From: Hahella sp018986435
GTDB lineage: Bacteria > Pseudomonadota > Gammaproteobacteria > Pseudomonadales > Oleiphilaceae
Assembly (NCBI RefSeq): GCF_050749805.1
Contig: NZ_CP192738.1
Span: 3,100,001 to 3,164,000, forward strand
DNA length: 64,000 nucleotides
Reading direction: 5' to 3'
Shown here: piece by piece, positions 54,138 to 62,107 of the stretch
Layout: each line of letters begins with the position of its first letter
Numbering within the stretch: position 1 is the first letter of the stretch
Translations under genes and position numbers: made by a program
The notes under the pieces: generated by a model
Databases searched by the model: none
What the model was told of the DNA's origin: nothing
Seen by the model: the letters and a program-made list of their open reading frames with translations, nothing else

Positions 54138-54650
54138 ATGGCTCAGGCATTGGAAACAAGCGCCCAGCCCGCGGACAGCGAACAGTACCTCACTTTTATG
54201 CAAAGCGGGGACATGTACGCCATTCCTCTGTTAGGGGTGAAGGAAATCATCGAATATGGCGGCATCACTCCGATTCCGACATTACCAAGTTTCATCCGTG
54301 GGGTGATCAATTTGCGTGGTCGGGTGGTGCCGGTGATCGACCTGGGCTGCCGCTTCGGCAAAACCGAGCGGGAAGTGACCCGGCGCACCTGCATCATCAT
54401 CGTGGAGGTTGGCTCAGGAGAAGAGAGCCAGGACATGGGGGTGATCGTGGACAGCGTGAGCGCGGTCATTGATATTCCCATGTCCAATATTCAGCCGCCC
54501 CCGGCGTTCGGCGCCAAGATCCGGGTGGATTTCATTCAGGGCATGTGGAAATCCGATGATCGCTTTGTCATCGTCATGGACATTGACCGGGTGCTGTCCG
54601 TGGATGAAATTACCAACATGGCGGAGGCCTTGCAGGAGAGCGTGGCCTGA
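54138..54650 (+). CDS. cheW: CheW coupling protein
   Basis: A 170-residue CheW. It has the SH3-like fold, with YAIPLLGVKEIIEYGGITPIP, FIRGVINLRGRVVPVIDLGCRFG and the GVIVDSVSAVIDI segment. It joins the chemoreceptor tip to the CheA regulatory domain. AAGGAG precedes the ATG, and its last base overlaps the cheR start. Confidence 0.93.
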   Translation: MAQALETSAQPADSEQYLTFMQSGDMYAIPLLGVKEIIEYGGITPIPTLPSFIRGVINLRGRVVPVIDLGCRFGKTEREVTRRTCIIIVEVGSGEESQDMGVIVDSVSAVIDIPMSNIQPPPAFGAKIRVDFIQGMWKSDDRFVIVMDIDRVLSVDEITNMAEALQESVA

Positions 54651-55489
54651 TGGTCAAGATCGTCGCCAGTGAAGGCGCTGCGCCGAAGTCCGGTCTTTAT
54701 CGCATCGGCGACAGAGAGTTCGCTATCGTTAAACGCTTTGTGCACGATGCGGCGGGCATCTTTCTGACCGACGCCAAGAAGAATCTGGTCACCGGTCGTC
54801 TCGCTAAACGTCTGCAGGCGCATAACCTGCAAAGCTATGGCGATTATCTGAAGCTGATTGACGCCGATGCGGAAGAGCGCCAGATTGCGCTGAACCTGCT
54901 TACCACCAACGAAACCTATTTCTTTCGCGAGCCCCAGCACTTTGACTTCATGCAGCGGCACATCTTGCCTCAGCGTGCGCGAGGCCGGCCGTTTCGGGTT
55001 TGGAGCGCGGCCTGCTCCACGGGAGAAGAGCCCTATAGTATCGCCATGTTGCTGGATGACTCACTGGGACAGTCCAATTGGGAAATTCTGGCCACCGATA
55101 TTTCCACTGACGTGCTTACTCACGCCAGGCGCGGATGTTACTCCATGCAGCGGGCGCAGCATATGCCGCCGAATTACCTGAGGCGGTACTGCCTTAAGGG
55201 CGTGGGGCCGGAAGACGGCAATCTGTTGGTGGACAAAAAATTGCGCGGAGTCGTGCAGTTCAAAAACCTTAATTTAAACGCCACGCTGCCCAATGTAGGG
55301 CTGTTCGACGTGATTTTTTTACGCAATGTCATGATCTACTTTCAGGCGGACACCAAGCGTCAACTGATCGCCAAATTGATACAACACTTGCATAAAGGCG
55401 GTCACTTGTTCATCGGTCGATCAGAGAGTCTGAATGGCGTGACGGAGCAACTAGAGCAGATATGTCCCGCCGTGTATCGCAAACCGTAA
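54650..55489 (+). CDS. cheR: CheR receptor methyltransferase
   Basis: A 279-residue S-adenosylmethionine-dependent methyltransferase. The small N-terminal helical domain (about 20-85) ends in LLTTNETYFFREPQHF. The AdoMet site is in RVWSAACSTGEEPYSIAML (around residue 118), and DVIFLRNVMIYF closes the domain. It methylates glutamates on the receptor coiled coils. The start overlaps cheW, and the end overlaps cheD by 28 bases, so the methylation genes are translationally coupled. Confidence 0.94.
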   Translation: MVKIVASEGAAPKSGLYRIGDREFAIVKRFVHDAAGIFLTDAKKNLVTGRLAKRLQAHNLQSYGDYLKLIDADAEERQIALNLLTTNETYFFREPQHFDFMQRHILPQRARGRPFRVWSAACSTGEEPYSIAMLLDDSLGQSNWEILATDISTDVLTHARRGCYSMQRAQHMPPNYLRRYCLKGVGPEDGNLLVDKKLRGVVQFKNLNLNATLPNVGLFDVIFLRNVMIYFQADTKRQLIAKLIQHLHKGGHLFIGRSESLNGVTEQLEQICPAVYRKP

Positions 55490-56421
55490 TCACCAAGCCT
55501 GAGGAGCCCCTGGAGATATTTCTGGATGCGGGGGAGTTGTATCTGGCGGAGGCCGACACGCGTATTCGCAGCCTGCTCGGGGAGGGGGGCATCGTCACCC
55601 TGTGGCACCCGCACCTGAAGCTCGGAGGAATGTGCCACTTTAAAAAAGTGCGCATGGACGCCGGCGAGCCCACCGGCCGAACGCTGAACGCCGCCTATGC
55701 GGATGCGGCGCTGAGTCTGCTGCAATTGGAGATGGTGCGCGCTGGCGCGCCGCCTCGCCGCTTTGAGGCGAAATTGTTTGTCTTCGATGGACCGGATGCA
55801 GACAAGACGGCGAAAGAGGCGGGCCAGCTGCTGCATGACTTTGGCTTCAAGCTGGCCATGGATCACAACGGCAGCGGCAATCTGGTGTTCGATATCTGGA
55901 ACGGAGACGTATGGATTCAGAAAGACGCTCCCAGCATGATCGACGCCGGCAAAGCGCCGCAGGACATTCTGGAAGTCTATCTGGACCCGGGCGAATGGTA
56001 TTTTTCCGACGCCGACACCCGCATGAAGACGCTGCTGGGCTCCTGTGTGGCGGTGGTGCTGTGGCACCCAAAAAAGCGCCTGGGAGGCATGTGTCATTAC
56101 ATGCTTCCGCAACGCAACGGCGGGGCGCCCAAACAGGGGCTGGACGGTCGCTATGCGGACGAGGCGATGCAATTACTGGTGGACGCCTTAAAGAAGGAGC
56201 GTACGCGGCCGCAGGAGTACGAAGTGAAAATATTCGGAGGCAGCTCTATGCTGGAAGGGTCCTCAATCAACGTGAGTAAACGCAACATTGAAGCGGCGTA
56301 TCGTCTGCTCAAACACCATGGATTTCGAATAATGGGCGAAGACCTGGGCGGCCGGGCGCATCGCAATCTGGTGTTTGACGTCTGGAGCGGCGATGTGTGG
56401 CTAAGGAAGGGAAGCCGATGA
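55462..56421 (+). CDS. cheD: Tandem-domain CheD with an inactive first copy
   Basis: A 319-residue protein made of two CheD domains; ordinary CheD is about 160-200 residues. The C-terminal copy (about 168-319) has the full deamidase motif LLGSCVAVVLWHP (Cys195) and GGMCHYML (His212). The N-terminal copy (about 15-155) aligns with it, including LWHP and GGMCHF (His59). It reads LLGEGGIVTLWHP where the Cys should be, so it cannot be a deamidase. Both copies end in the same NLVFD-W-GDVW block. It probably arose by in-frame duplication. The last bases overlap the cheB start. Confidence 0.9.
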   Translation: MSRRVSQTVITKPEEPLEIFLDAGELYLAEADTRIRSLLGEGGIVTLWHPHLKLGGMCHFKKVRMDAGEPTGRTLNAAYADAALSLLQLEMVRAGAPPRRFEAKLFVFDGPDADKTAKEAGQLLHDFGFKLAMDHNGSGNLVFDIWNGDVWIQKDAPSMIDAGKAPQDILEVYLDPGEWYFSDADTRMKTLLGSCVAVVLWHPKKRLGGMCHYMLPQRNGGAPKQGLDGRYADEAMQLLVDALKKERTRPQEYEVKIFGGSSMLEGSSINVSKRNIEAAYRLLKHHGFRIMGEDLGGRAHRNLVFDVWSGDVWLRKGSR

Positions 56422-57527
56422 ACACTAAGATCAAGGTCATGCTGGTGGATGACTCGGCGGTGGTCAGGCAGGTGCTGCAGCAAGTGCTGGAGCGGGATAA
56501 GAATATCGAAGTGATCGGGGCGGCGGCGGACCCCATTTTCGCGCAATCGAGGATGAGCAAGCAGTGGCCCGATGTCATCGTGCTGGATGTGGAAATGCCG
56601 CGCATGGACGGCATCACCTTCCTGAAGAAACTGATGGCGGAGCGGCCCACGCCGGTGGTGATGTGCTCCAGCCTGACCAGCAAGGGCGCGCAGACCAGCA
56701 TGAAAGCGCTGGCCGCCGGTGCGGTGGCGGTGGTGGCGAAACCGACCGTGGGAGTGAAGGAGTATCTGGAGAGCGCCGCCGGCCAGTTGATCATGGAAAT
56801 CAAAGCGGCGGCGAAAGCCAATATGCGCAATATGCCGACCGCAACGGTGGCGCCGGCGCAAGCCGTGACGACTCCCGCCAAATTCTCCGCGGACGCGGTG
56901 ATTCCTCTACGCTCCAGCGGCTCGACGGTCTCCACCAACAAAATCGCCGCGCTGGGAACCTCCACCGGCGGCACCCAGGCGTTGGAATATGTACTGACGA
57001 GGCTGCCCCGTAATTGTCCAGGCATTGTGATCGTGCAGCACATGCCGGAAAAGTTCACAGCGGCGTTCGCTGAGCGCTTGAACAGTATCTGTGAATTGGA
57101 AATCCTGGAGGCGGAAAGCGGCTATCAGGTGGCGCCGGGACGCGCGCTGATCGCTCCTGGCGGTAAGCATATGCTGCTGCGGCGTAATGGCGCGCAGTAT
57201 TTTGTGGAGATCATGTCCGGGCCGCCGGTGAATCGACATCGGCCATCCGTCGACGTCCTGTTTCGGTCGGTGGCCCAGGCGGCGGGCCGCAACGCGTTGG
57301 GAATCATCATGACCGGCATGGGGGACGACGGCGCAAAAGGGCTGTTGGAGTTACGCAATGCCGGCGCTTTGACCATTGGTCAAGATGAGCGCTCCTGCAT
57401 CGTTTACGGCATGCCGAAAGAGGCGGCGAAAATAGGTGCGGTAGCCCGGGAAATTTCTCTGGACCGCATCCCTCAGTGCATTCTGGATATGGGAGCGTCG
57501 CTCACCGCCAGCGCCCAGCGGGGATGA
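56418..57527 (+). CDS. cheB: CheB receptor methylesterase/deamidase
   Basis: A 369-residue response-regulator esterase. Receiver Asp57 lies in IVLDVEMPRMDG. After a linker (about 128-172) comes the methylesterase domain, with Ser182 in ALGTSTGGTQ, His208 in VQHMPEKF and Asp303 in GMGDDGAKG, the catalytic triad. It removes receptor methyl groups when phosphorylated by CheA. The ATG at 56418 overlaps the cheD stop (ATGA). Last gene of the operon. Confidence 0.94.
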   Translation: MNTKIKVMLVDDSAVVRQVLQQVLERDKNIEVIGAAADPIFAQSRMSKQWPDVIVLDVEMPRMDGITFLKKLMAERPTPVVMCSSLTSKGAQTSMKALAAGAVAVVAKPTVGVKEYLESAAGQLIMEIKAAAKANMRNMPTATVAPAQAVTTPAKFSADAVIPLRSSGSTVSTNKIAALGTSTGGTQALEYVLTRLPRNCPGIVIVQHMPEKFTAAFAERLNSICELEILEAESGYQVAPGRALIAPGGKHMLLRRNGAQYFVEIMSGPPVNRHRPSVDVLFRSVAQAAGRNALGIIMTGMGDDGAKGLLELRNAGALTIGQDERSCIVYGMPKEAAKIGAVAREISLDRIPQCILDMGASLTASAQRG

Positions 57528-57574
57528 AACACAAAGCGCGCCCACAAACAGGGGATGGAGAGGTGACGTGATTA

Positions 57575-57613
57575 GGGGCGTGAGAGCTTGAAAACGGGGC
57601 GAGATCACGCCCC
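57575..57613. terminator. Inverted repeat between convergent cheB and response-regulator genes
   Basis: GGGGCGTGA (57575-57583) pairs with TCACGCCCC (57605-57613), with a 21-base loop. It overlaps the end of the minus-strand gene. Probably a bidirectional terminator, though without T-tracts. Confidence 0.45.
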
Positions 57614-58726
57614 CCGACAGTGCTCCATGCGATGGATAATAGCCTCTAACTGTTCATCCAGCCCGGTCACTTCTTCATAGGTTTTGAACGTGCGCTCCAA
57701 CCCGTTGCGCACCACCTTGGTGAGAGTCTCTTCCTGACTTTCCAGCAACGCCAGACTATCGTAGGCGATCACCAGTTCATCCAGGGTTTGCTCCAGCACC
57801 TGAAACGCGGTTTTATGTTGGCGTTCACGCACTTCGTTGATGTCTTTCAAGGCTTTACGGCTGTCCTGCAGTACGCCTTCTATCAACGCGATCAATGTCT
57901 GGTTTTCAAGTCCTTGACGGCGGAACTCGGCGCACTCCAGCAACAGCAGTAAATTGTCGCGGGCGCGGCCTTTCTTCTCGTCATCGTCAGGCATTTTGGG
58001 CACCAGCAGGGAAAACGGTGGAATGTTGACCAGTAAGCGCTTATTGAATTCCAGTAGCCGCTGCTCCTGATCTTTGACTTTGAGCAGCAGCTCGGACTCC
58101 AGCGGTGAGACAAAGCCTTTGCTGCTGTGGCTGACTTTGTCGTTCTCCAGATTGATCTGTACGGTGCCCTGCAGGTCGAATTCCTCCAGGGTCTCAATGA
58201 TCAGTCCCGCCAGATCAGCCAGCGTGTCCACCCTCATGCTGCGGCGCAGGAACTCCAGAATCACCCCTTGTTCGCCCGCGACGGTGATGGCGGTCATCGC
58301 GGTGGACATGGCCGCCTGTTGCGCCTCCTGGCCCGCTTTGGCCTGTTGCATCTGCTGAATCGCCATGCGCACTTTCTTGCGCAGTACGTCCGGTTGCGCG
58401 GGTTTGATCAGGTAATCCCGGCCGCCGGCGTCATAACCCGCCAGTTTTTCCTCCACCGTATCGTGGGCGGAGACGAAGATGACTTCTATATGTTGTGTAG
58501 CGGGATTCGCCTTCAGCCGTCGGCAACATTCATAGCCGTCCATTTCCGGCATGGTCACGTCCAGCAGCACCACATCCAGCTCCGGATCTTTCTCCGCCAT
58601 CTGCAAGGCTTTGGCGGCGCTGGTGGCGGCTTGCACCGCATATTCGTCTTTCAGGTTCTCCAGCAGGAAATGCAGGTCGTTTGGAGAATCGTCGACGATC
58701 ATCACATGGGGCTTTTCGTCGCTCAT
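57605..58726 (-). CDS. Response regulator of the H-NOX pathway
   Basis: A 373-residue protein. The receiver domain has Asp56 (VVLLDVTMPEMDG). A helical region with no known output domain follows (about 135-373, starting AAMSTAMTAITVAGEQGVILEFL), ending in long predicted coiled coils. No helix-turn-helix, GGDEF, EAL or HD motif is seen, so output is likely by protein contact. It overlaps the hybrid kinase gene by 4 bases, so it is a likely phospho-acceptor of that kinase. Confidence 0.88.
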   Translation of the reverse strand: MSDEKPHVMIVDDSPNDLHFLLENLKDEYAVQAATSAAKALQMAEKDPELDVVLLDVTMPEMDGYECCRRLKANPATQHIEVIFVSAHDTVEEKLAGYDAGGRDYLIKPAQPDVLRKKVRMAIQQMQQAKAGQEAQQAAMSTAMTAITVAGEQGVILEFLRRSMRVDTLADLAGLIIETLEEFDLQGTVQINLENDKVSHSSKGFVSPLESELLLKVKDQEQRLLEFNKRLLVNIPPFSLLVPKMPDDDEKKGRARDNLLLLLECAEFRRQGLENQTLIALIEGVLQDSRKALKDINEVRERQHKTAFQVLEQTLDELVIAYDSLALLESQEETLTKVVRNGLERTFKTYEEVTGLDEQLEAIIHRMEHCRGA

Positions 58727-61113
58727 TGTGGTTCACCCTGAGTTTGAATGAGTTGGGATAAGTGGGTTTGAGCCTGCTCGATATCGAACTGAAACAACGC
58801 TTCCTCCAGCTGCGACAGCGCTTGCACCTGCGGTGGATCGCTGACGGTGGCGCGGAGTTGGGCGAGGGATTTCTGCGCCTGCCCCAGATCGCTTTCCAGG
58901 TAGTCTCTTAGTTGCAGCAACTGCGGCAGCAATGGACGCTGATCTTTGCTGAGCATCGACGGCGCAGGAGCGGATTCGTTTTGCTCCAGGCGCGACAAGC
59001 CGGTCAGTACTTCCTCCAGCGTTCGCAGCAGCGGCGCCATCAGGTCGCGGGTCTGACTTTGATTGCCAGCGCGGGCGGCGCTTTCCACCGCGCCGGCGGC
59101 CTTGCCCAGCGCCTCCGCGCCAATGGTCGCGCCGCTGCCTTTGAGGCCATGGGTAATGATGGCGATTTCACTGAGCGCATTCTGTTCCGCCAGGGTTTGC
59201 AATTCCTTGGGGGCGTCCTCCCACTTTTCATAGAAGCCGCTAAGAATGCGTTGAAACAGGGGCCATCGTCCTCCCAGGCGCTGTAAGGCTTCGGCGATGT
59301 TGAGGCCGGGCAGGGAGGGAATTTCGTGCCCTCCGGCTGGCGCGGTGATGACGCTTTCCCGCGTCGCCGGCGCGGGGGTTTTACTGCGCAGCCAATGGCC
59401 CAGCGTTTCGAACAGTTCTTCGGCGGCGAAAGGTTTGACGATATGGCCGTTCATGCCGGCGTCACGGCTCAGGTCGCGATCGCTTTGTTGCGCGTGAGCG
59501 GTCATCGCCAGAATGGGAATCTCCTGATAACGTCCGCCCAGAGCGCGAATGGCGCGGGTGGCGTCGAGCCCGTTAAGCTCGGGCATCTGCACATCCATCA
59601 GAATCAGGTCGTAGTCTTTGCCCTGTACGGCGTGAACTGCGGACAGGCCGTTGTCCACCACATCCGGCTTGACGCCGACGGAGCTGAGCAGGTCGATCGC
59701 CACTTCCTGATTGACCACATTGTCCTCCGCCAGCAGCACTTTGGAGCCGCCGAACCACCAGCTTTGCTGGTCCTCATCGTCGTCGTGGTCATCCAGGCAA
59801 CAGGCGCGGCAGTTTTCGCCCACATAATGGTTTTGCAACAGGACGAATAAATCATGGGGACGAATGGGCGAGCGTAATTCGGAGTACAGAGCTTCCCCGC
59901 TTTCCAGGTCCACCTGGGCGCCGAATACCCGCACGGCGGTCGGAATCTGGTCGCCGTGTTTGTTACGTAGCCAGGCCAGGATTTCCTGCGGCGGCGGCTG
60001 TTGGTGAACCAACATCAGGTCGAAGGGGCGGTAGGCGCTTTCCAAGGCTTTCAGAGCTTCTTCGGTGGAGCTGGACGGAGCCAGTATATCCACGCCGAGT
60101 TCACGCAGGCCTCGCTTCAGGAAGGGGGCAATGGACTCCTCCGCCAACAACAGAATGGGTTTGTCCGCCCAGGGCGCCGGCGGCGGCTCCCGGGTCGATC
60201 CGTCAATAGACAGGGAGAGATAAGGCAGGGAGAAGTAGAAGTCGGCTCCAACGCCGGGTTCGCTGCGCACTTGCAGACGACCGCCCATGGCTTCCACCAG
60301 CCGGGAGCTGATGGACAGGCCCAGCCCAGTGCCGCCGTAGCGCCGGGTGTGAGAGTCGTCCGCCTGACTGAACGGCTCGAAAATCTGCTGCTGCCGATCT
60401 GCGGGAATGCCGACGCCGGTATCCGCCACGCCGAACATGAGGCGGTCCTCCACCGGGTAGCAGTACAACGACACTTCTCCCTGTTTGGTGAACTTCACTG
60501 CGTTGGACAACAGGTTGCAGATGATCTGCTTGAGCCGGGTAGGGTCTCCCATGATCTGATCCGGCAGATGGGCGGCCAGAGTCAGCGTCAACGTGAGCCC
60601 CTTATCGGACGCCTGGCTGCAAACCACGGGCAGGCAACTGTCCAGCAGACGACCAAGCGAGAAGGGAATGCGCTCCAGATTGACCTTGTCCGCCTCCAGT
60701 TTGGAGAAATCCAACAGATCGTTGATCACCGTCAGCAGCAGTTTGCCGGAAGTGAGGGCGGTTTTGGCGCGGGCCTTTTGTTCCCGTGACAGGTCGCCAT
60801 GCATCATGGCCTGCAGCATGCCGATCACCCCATTCAGGGGCGTGCGGATCTCGTGGCTCATGTTAGCGATAAACAGACTCTTTGCCTTGTTGGCGGCCAT
60901 GGCCTCATCCCGCGCCTCTTCCAGTTTTTTGGTGCGGTCTTTGACCATGTCGCCGAGGGAGTGCACCATGCCTGCGGTTTTCTGCAGGGCGTCCTCCAAC
61001 AACAGATGGCTCTCATACAGTTCGCTGGCTTTCAGTTCCAGCAATTGCTCCGCCTGATGACGGGCGGCGCGCTCCCGGGCGAGGGCGCGCTCAAGAACGG
61101 CGATTTTGGTCAT
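58723..61113 (-). CDS. Hybrid histidine kinase with receiver and HPt domains, partner of H-NOX
   Basis: A 796-residue soluble kinase. The N-terminal coiled coil is at about 5-75, then HisKA with His87 in NMSHEIRTPLNG. A catalytic ATPase domain spans about 150-300. A pseudo-receiver-like stretch precedes a receiver domain with LILMDVQMPELNG. An HPt domain with ITHGLKGSGATIGAE is near the C terminus, followed by a helical tail. No membrane segment or sensor, so the sensory input is presumably the H-NOX protein encoded directly upstream and overlapping by 4 bases. Same general plan as H-NOX-associated hybrid kinases. Confidence 0.9.
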   Translation of the reverse strand: MTKIAVLERALARERAARHQAEQLLELKASELYESHLLLEDALQKTAGMVHSLGDMVKDRTKKLEEARDEAMAANKAKSLFIANMSHEIRTPLNGVIGMLQAMMHGDLSREQKARAKTALTSGKLLLTVINDLLDFSKLEADKVNLERIPFSLGRLLDSCLPVVCSQASDKGLTLTLTLAAHLPDQIMGDPTRLKQIICNLLSNAVKFTKQGEVSLYCYPVEDRLMFGVADTGVGIPADRQQQIFEPFSQADDSHTRRYGGTGLGLSISSRLVEAMGGRLQVRSEPGVGADFYFSLPYLSLSIDGSTREPPPAPWADKPILLLAEESIAPFLKRGLRELGVDILAPSSSTEEALKALESAYRPFDLMLVHQQPPPQEILAWLRNKHGDQIPTAVRVFGAQVDLESGEALYSELRSPIRPHDLFVLLQNHYVGENCRACCLDDHDDDEDQQSWWFGGSKVLLAEDNVVNQEVAIDLLSSVGVKPDVVDNGLSAVHAVQGKDYDLILMDVQMPELNGLDATRAIRALGGRYQEIPILAMTAHAQQSDRDLSRDAGMNGHIVKPFAAEELFETLGHWLRSKTPAPATRESVITAPAGGHEIPSLPGLNIAEALQRLGGRWPLFQRILSGFYEKWEDAPKELQTLAEQNALSEIAIITHGLKGSGATIGAEALGKAAGAVESAARAGNQSQTRDLMAPLLRTLEEVLTGLSRLEQNESAPAPSMLSKDQRPLLPQLLQLRDYLESDLGQAQKSLAQLRATVSDPPQVQALSQLEEALFQFDIEQAQTHLSQLIQTQGEPQ

Positions 61114-61640
61114 TGGATTTTATTCAGCTCAAAGGTGATATGGTCCTTTTCTTCGGTGCGCTGACTTAATACGACTCCGTCATTGAAATGGGCTATTGCG
61201 CCCTGTATCAACCCCTCCGCCAGGTCTTCCAGATGTCGGGTTGAATAGTAATAGAGCAGCAGTTGGTCGGGCTGCGGCTGACTGCAATCGAAACGCGGCA
61301 GTTCCGCGTCTGGATAGAGCTTCTGTACTTCCTGGTGGATATAAACGTCGATTTTGCTGAGAAAGTCGAAGGAGCCGTGGATGTCCTTGAAGAATTGCGG
61401 ATACAGGACATAGAAACGGCCGAATAAATGATTACCGAATGTTTTCAACAAGTCAGGGATGGGAGCGTCGTGACGGGCGCTGAGCGTTTTCAGCAGTTCG
61501 ACCATTTCACTGTGGTCGTAGGTGCCTACGGAGGTGTATATCCCTGAAACGCCGGATTCTTCAATAAGGGCGTCGACTTCCTCAAGCCCGAATTTATCCT
61601 CCACCAGTTGCAGAAATTCGGTGAAAACGATGCCTTTCAT
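61110..61640 (-). CDS. H-NOX haem nitric-oxide sensor
   Basis: A 176-residue haem-binding sensor. The proximal haem ligand is His102 in IHQEVQKLYPDAELPRFDC, aligned with the sGC-type H-x(n)-YP-...-F block. The diagnostic YxSxR motif is Y131-x-S133-x-R135. These proteins bind nitric oxide and modulate an associated histidine kinase. The ATG at 61640 (MKGIVF) is preceded by GGAAGAG; longer in-frame starts are unneeded. It overlaps the kinase gene by 4 bases and opens a three-gene operon. Confidence 0.92.
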   Translation of the reverse strand: MKGIVFTEFLQLVEDKFGLEEVDALIEESGVSGIYTSVGTYDHSEMVELLKTLSARHDAPIPDLLKTFGNHLFGRFYVLYPQFFKDIHGSFDFLSKIDVYIHQEVQKLYPDAELPRFDCSQPQPDQLLLYYYSTRHLEDLAEGLIQGAIAHFNDGVVLSQRTEEKDHITFELNKIQ

Positions 61641-61824
61641 CTTGTTTCTCTTCCTGAGCAGGTCCGTTACCAAAATTGTAGCAGTGAAGGTGGGCAATGC
61701 AATGTAACCTGAGCGATTGTTAATGCGGCGAAAGCCGCGGGGCGCAAGGGCTTTAGCGATGGCTGCGGCTGCGGCGGAAGCTTTAGGTTGTCCCTGTTGA
61801 AGGAGTTTGCTAGGATTCGCCCAC

Positions 61825-61929
61825 TCTTAGGGGAGTAGTCTCCCGGCGATAGCCGGGACGGTCGTCAACAGTCTCCGGGCGCAAAGTCCGTGGCGATCGT
61901 GTCCCTCCCAGGATTGATGAGACCTAAGA
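61825..61929 (+). promoter_or_regulatory. yybP-ykoY-type manganese riboswitch aptamer
   Basis: P1 pairs TCTTAGG (61825-61831) with CCTAAGA (61923-61929). GGGGAGTAG (61830-61838) and TCAACA...CTCCGGGC (from about 61864) are the conserved loop sequences of this Mn2+-sensing class. A P2 hairpin, CTCCCGGC...GCCGGGA, lies between them. Members of this class precede cation exporters, and here a CaCA-family exchanger follows. The consensus match is from memory; a covariance-model search would settle it. Confidence 0.72.
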
Positions 61930-62000
61930 CGCACGAAAAGCAGCCAGGGGTGGATGTTTTTCGTGCGTCTTGGCGTTTATCTTTCCACCCCAGAGGCTGC
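61926..62000 (+). promoter_or_regulatory. Riboswitch expression platform with competing hairpins
   Basis: A perfect 14-bp hairpin, AAGACGCACGAAAA (61926-61939) with TTTTCGTGCGTCTT (61958-61971), shares four bases with the 3' strand of P1. Its loop, GCAGCC-A-GGGGTGGA (61940-61954), can instead pair with TCCACCCC (61984-61991) and GGCTGC (61995-62000), which surround a Shine-Dalgarno AGAGG (61992-61996). Metal-dependent P1 formation could therefore alter access to that ribosome site. Confidence 0.6.
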
Positions 62001-62002
62001 AA

Positions 62003-62107
62003 ATGATGAATATACTTGCTCTTCATAATGCCGATTCCGTTCCATGGAACTTGGTTACTCTTAAGGCGTATGCGCCGAATTCCGTTAATTGCGAGGTGAT
62101 CGCATGA
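62003..62107 (+). CDS. Upstream ORF overlapping the exchanger start
   Basis: A 34-codon frame starting MMNILALHNADS at 62003, six bases after AGAGG. Its TGA (62105-62107) overlaps the ATG of the exchanger gene (62104). This would translationally couple the exchanger to a ribosome site embedded in the riboswitch fold. No similarity recognised for the peptide. Confidence 0.45.
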   Translation: MMNILALHNADSVPWNLVTLKAYAPNSVNCEVIA

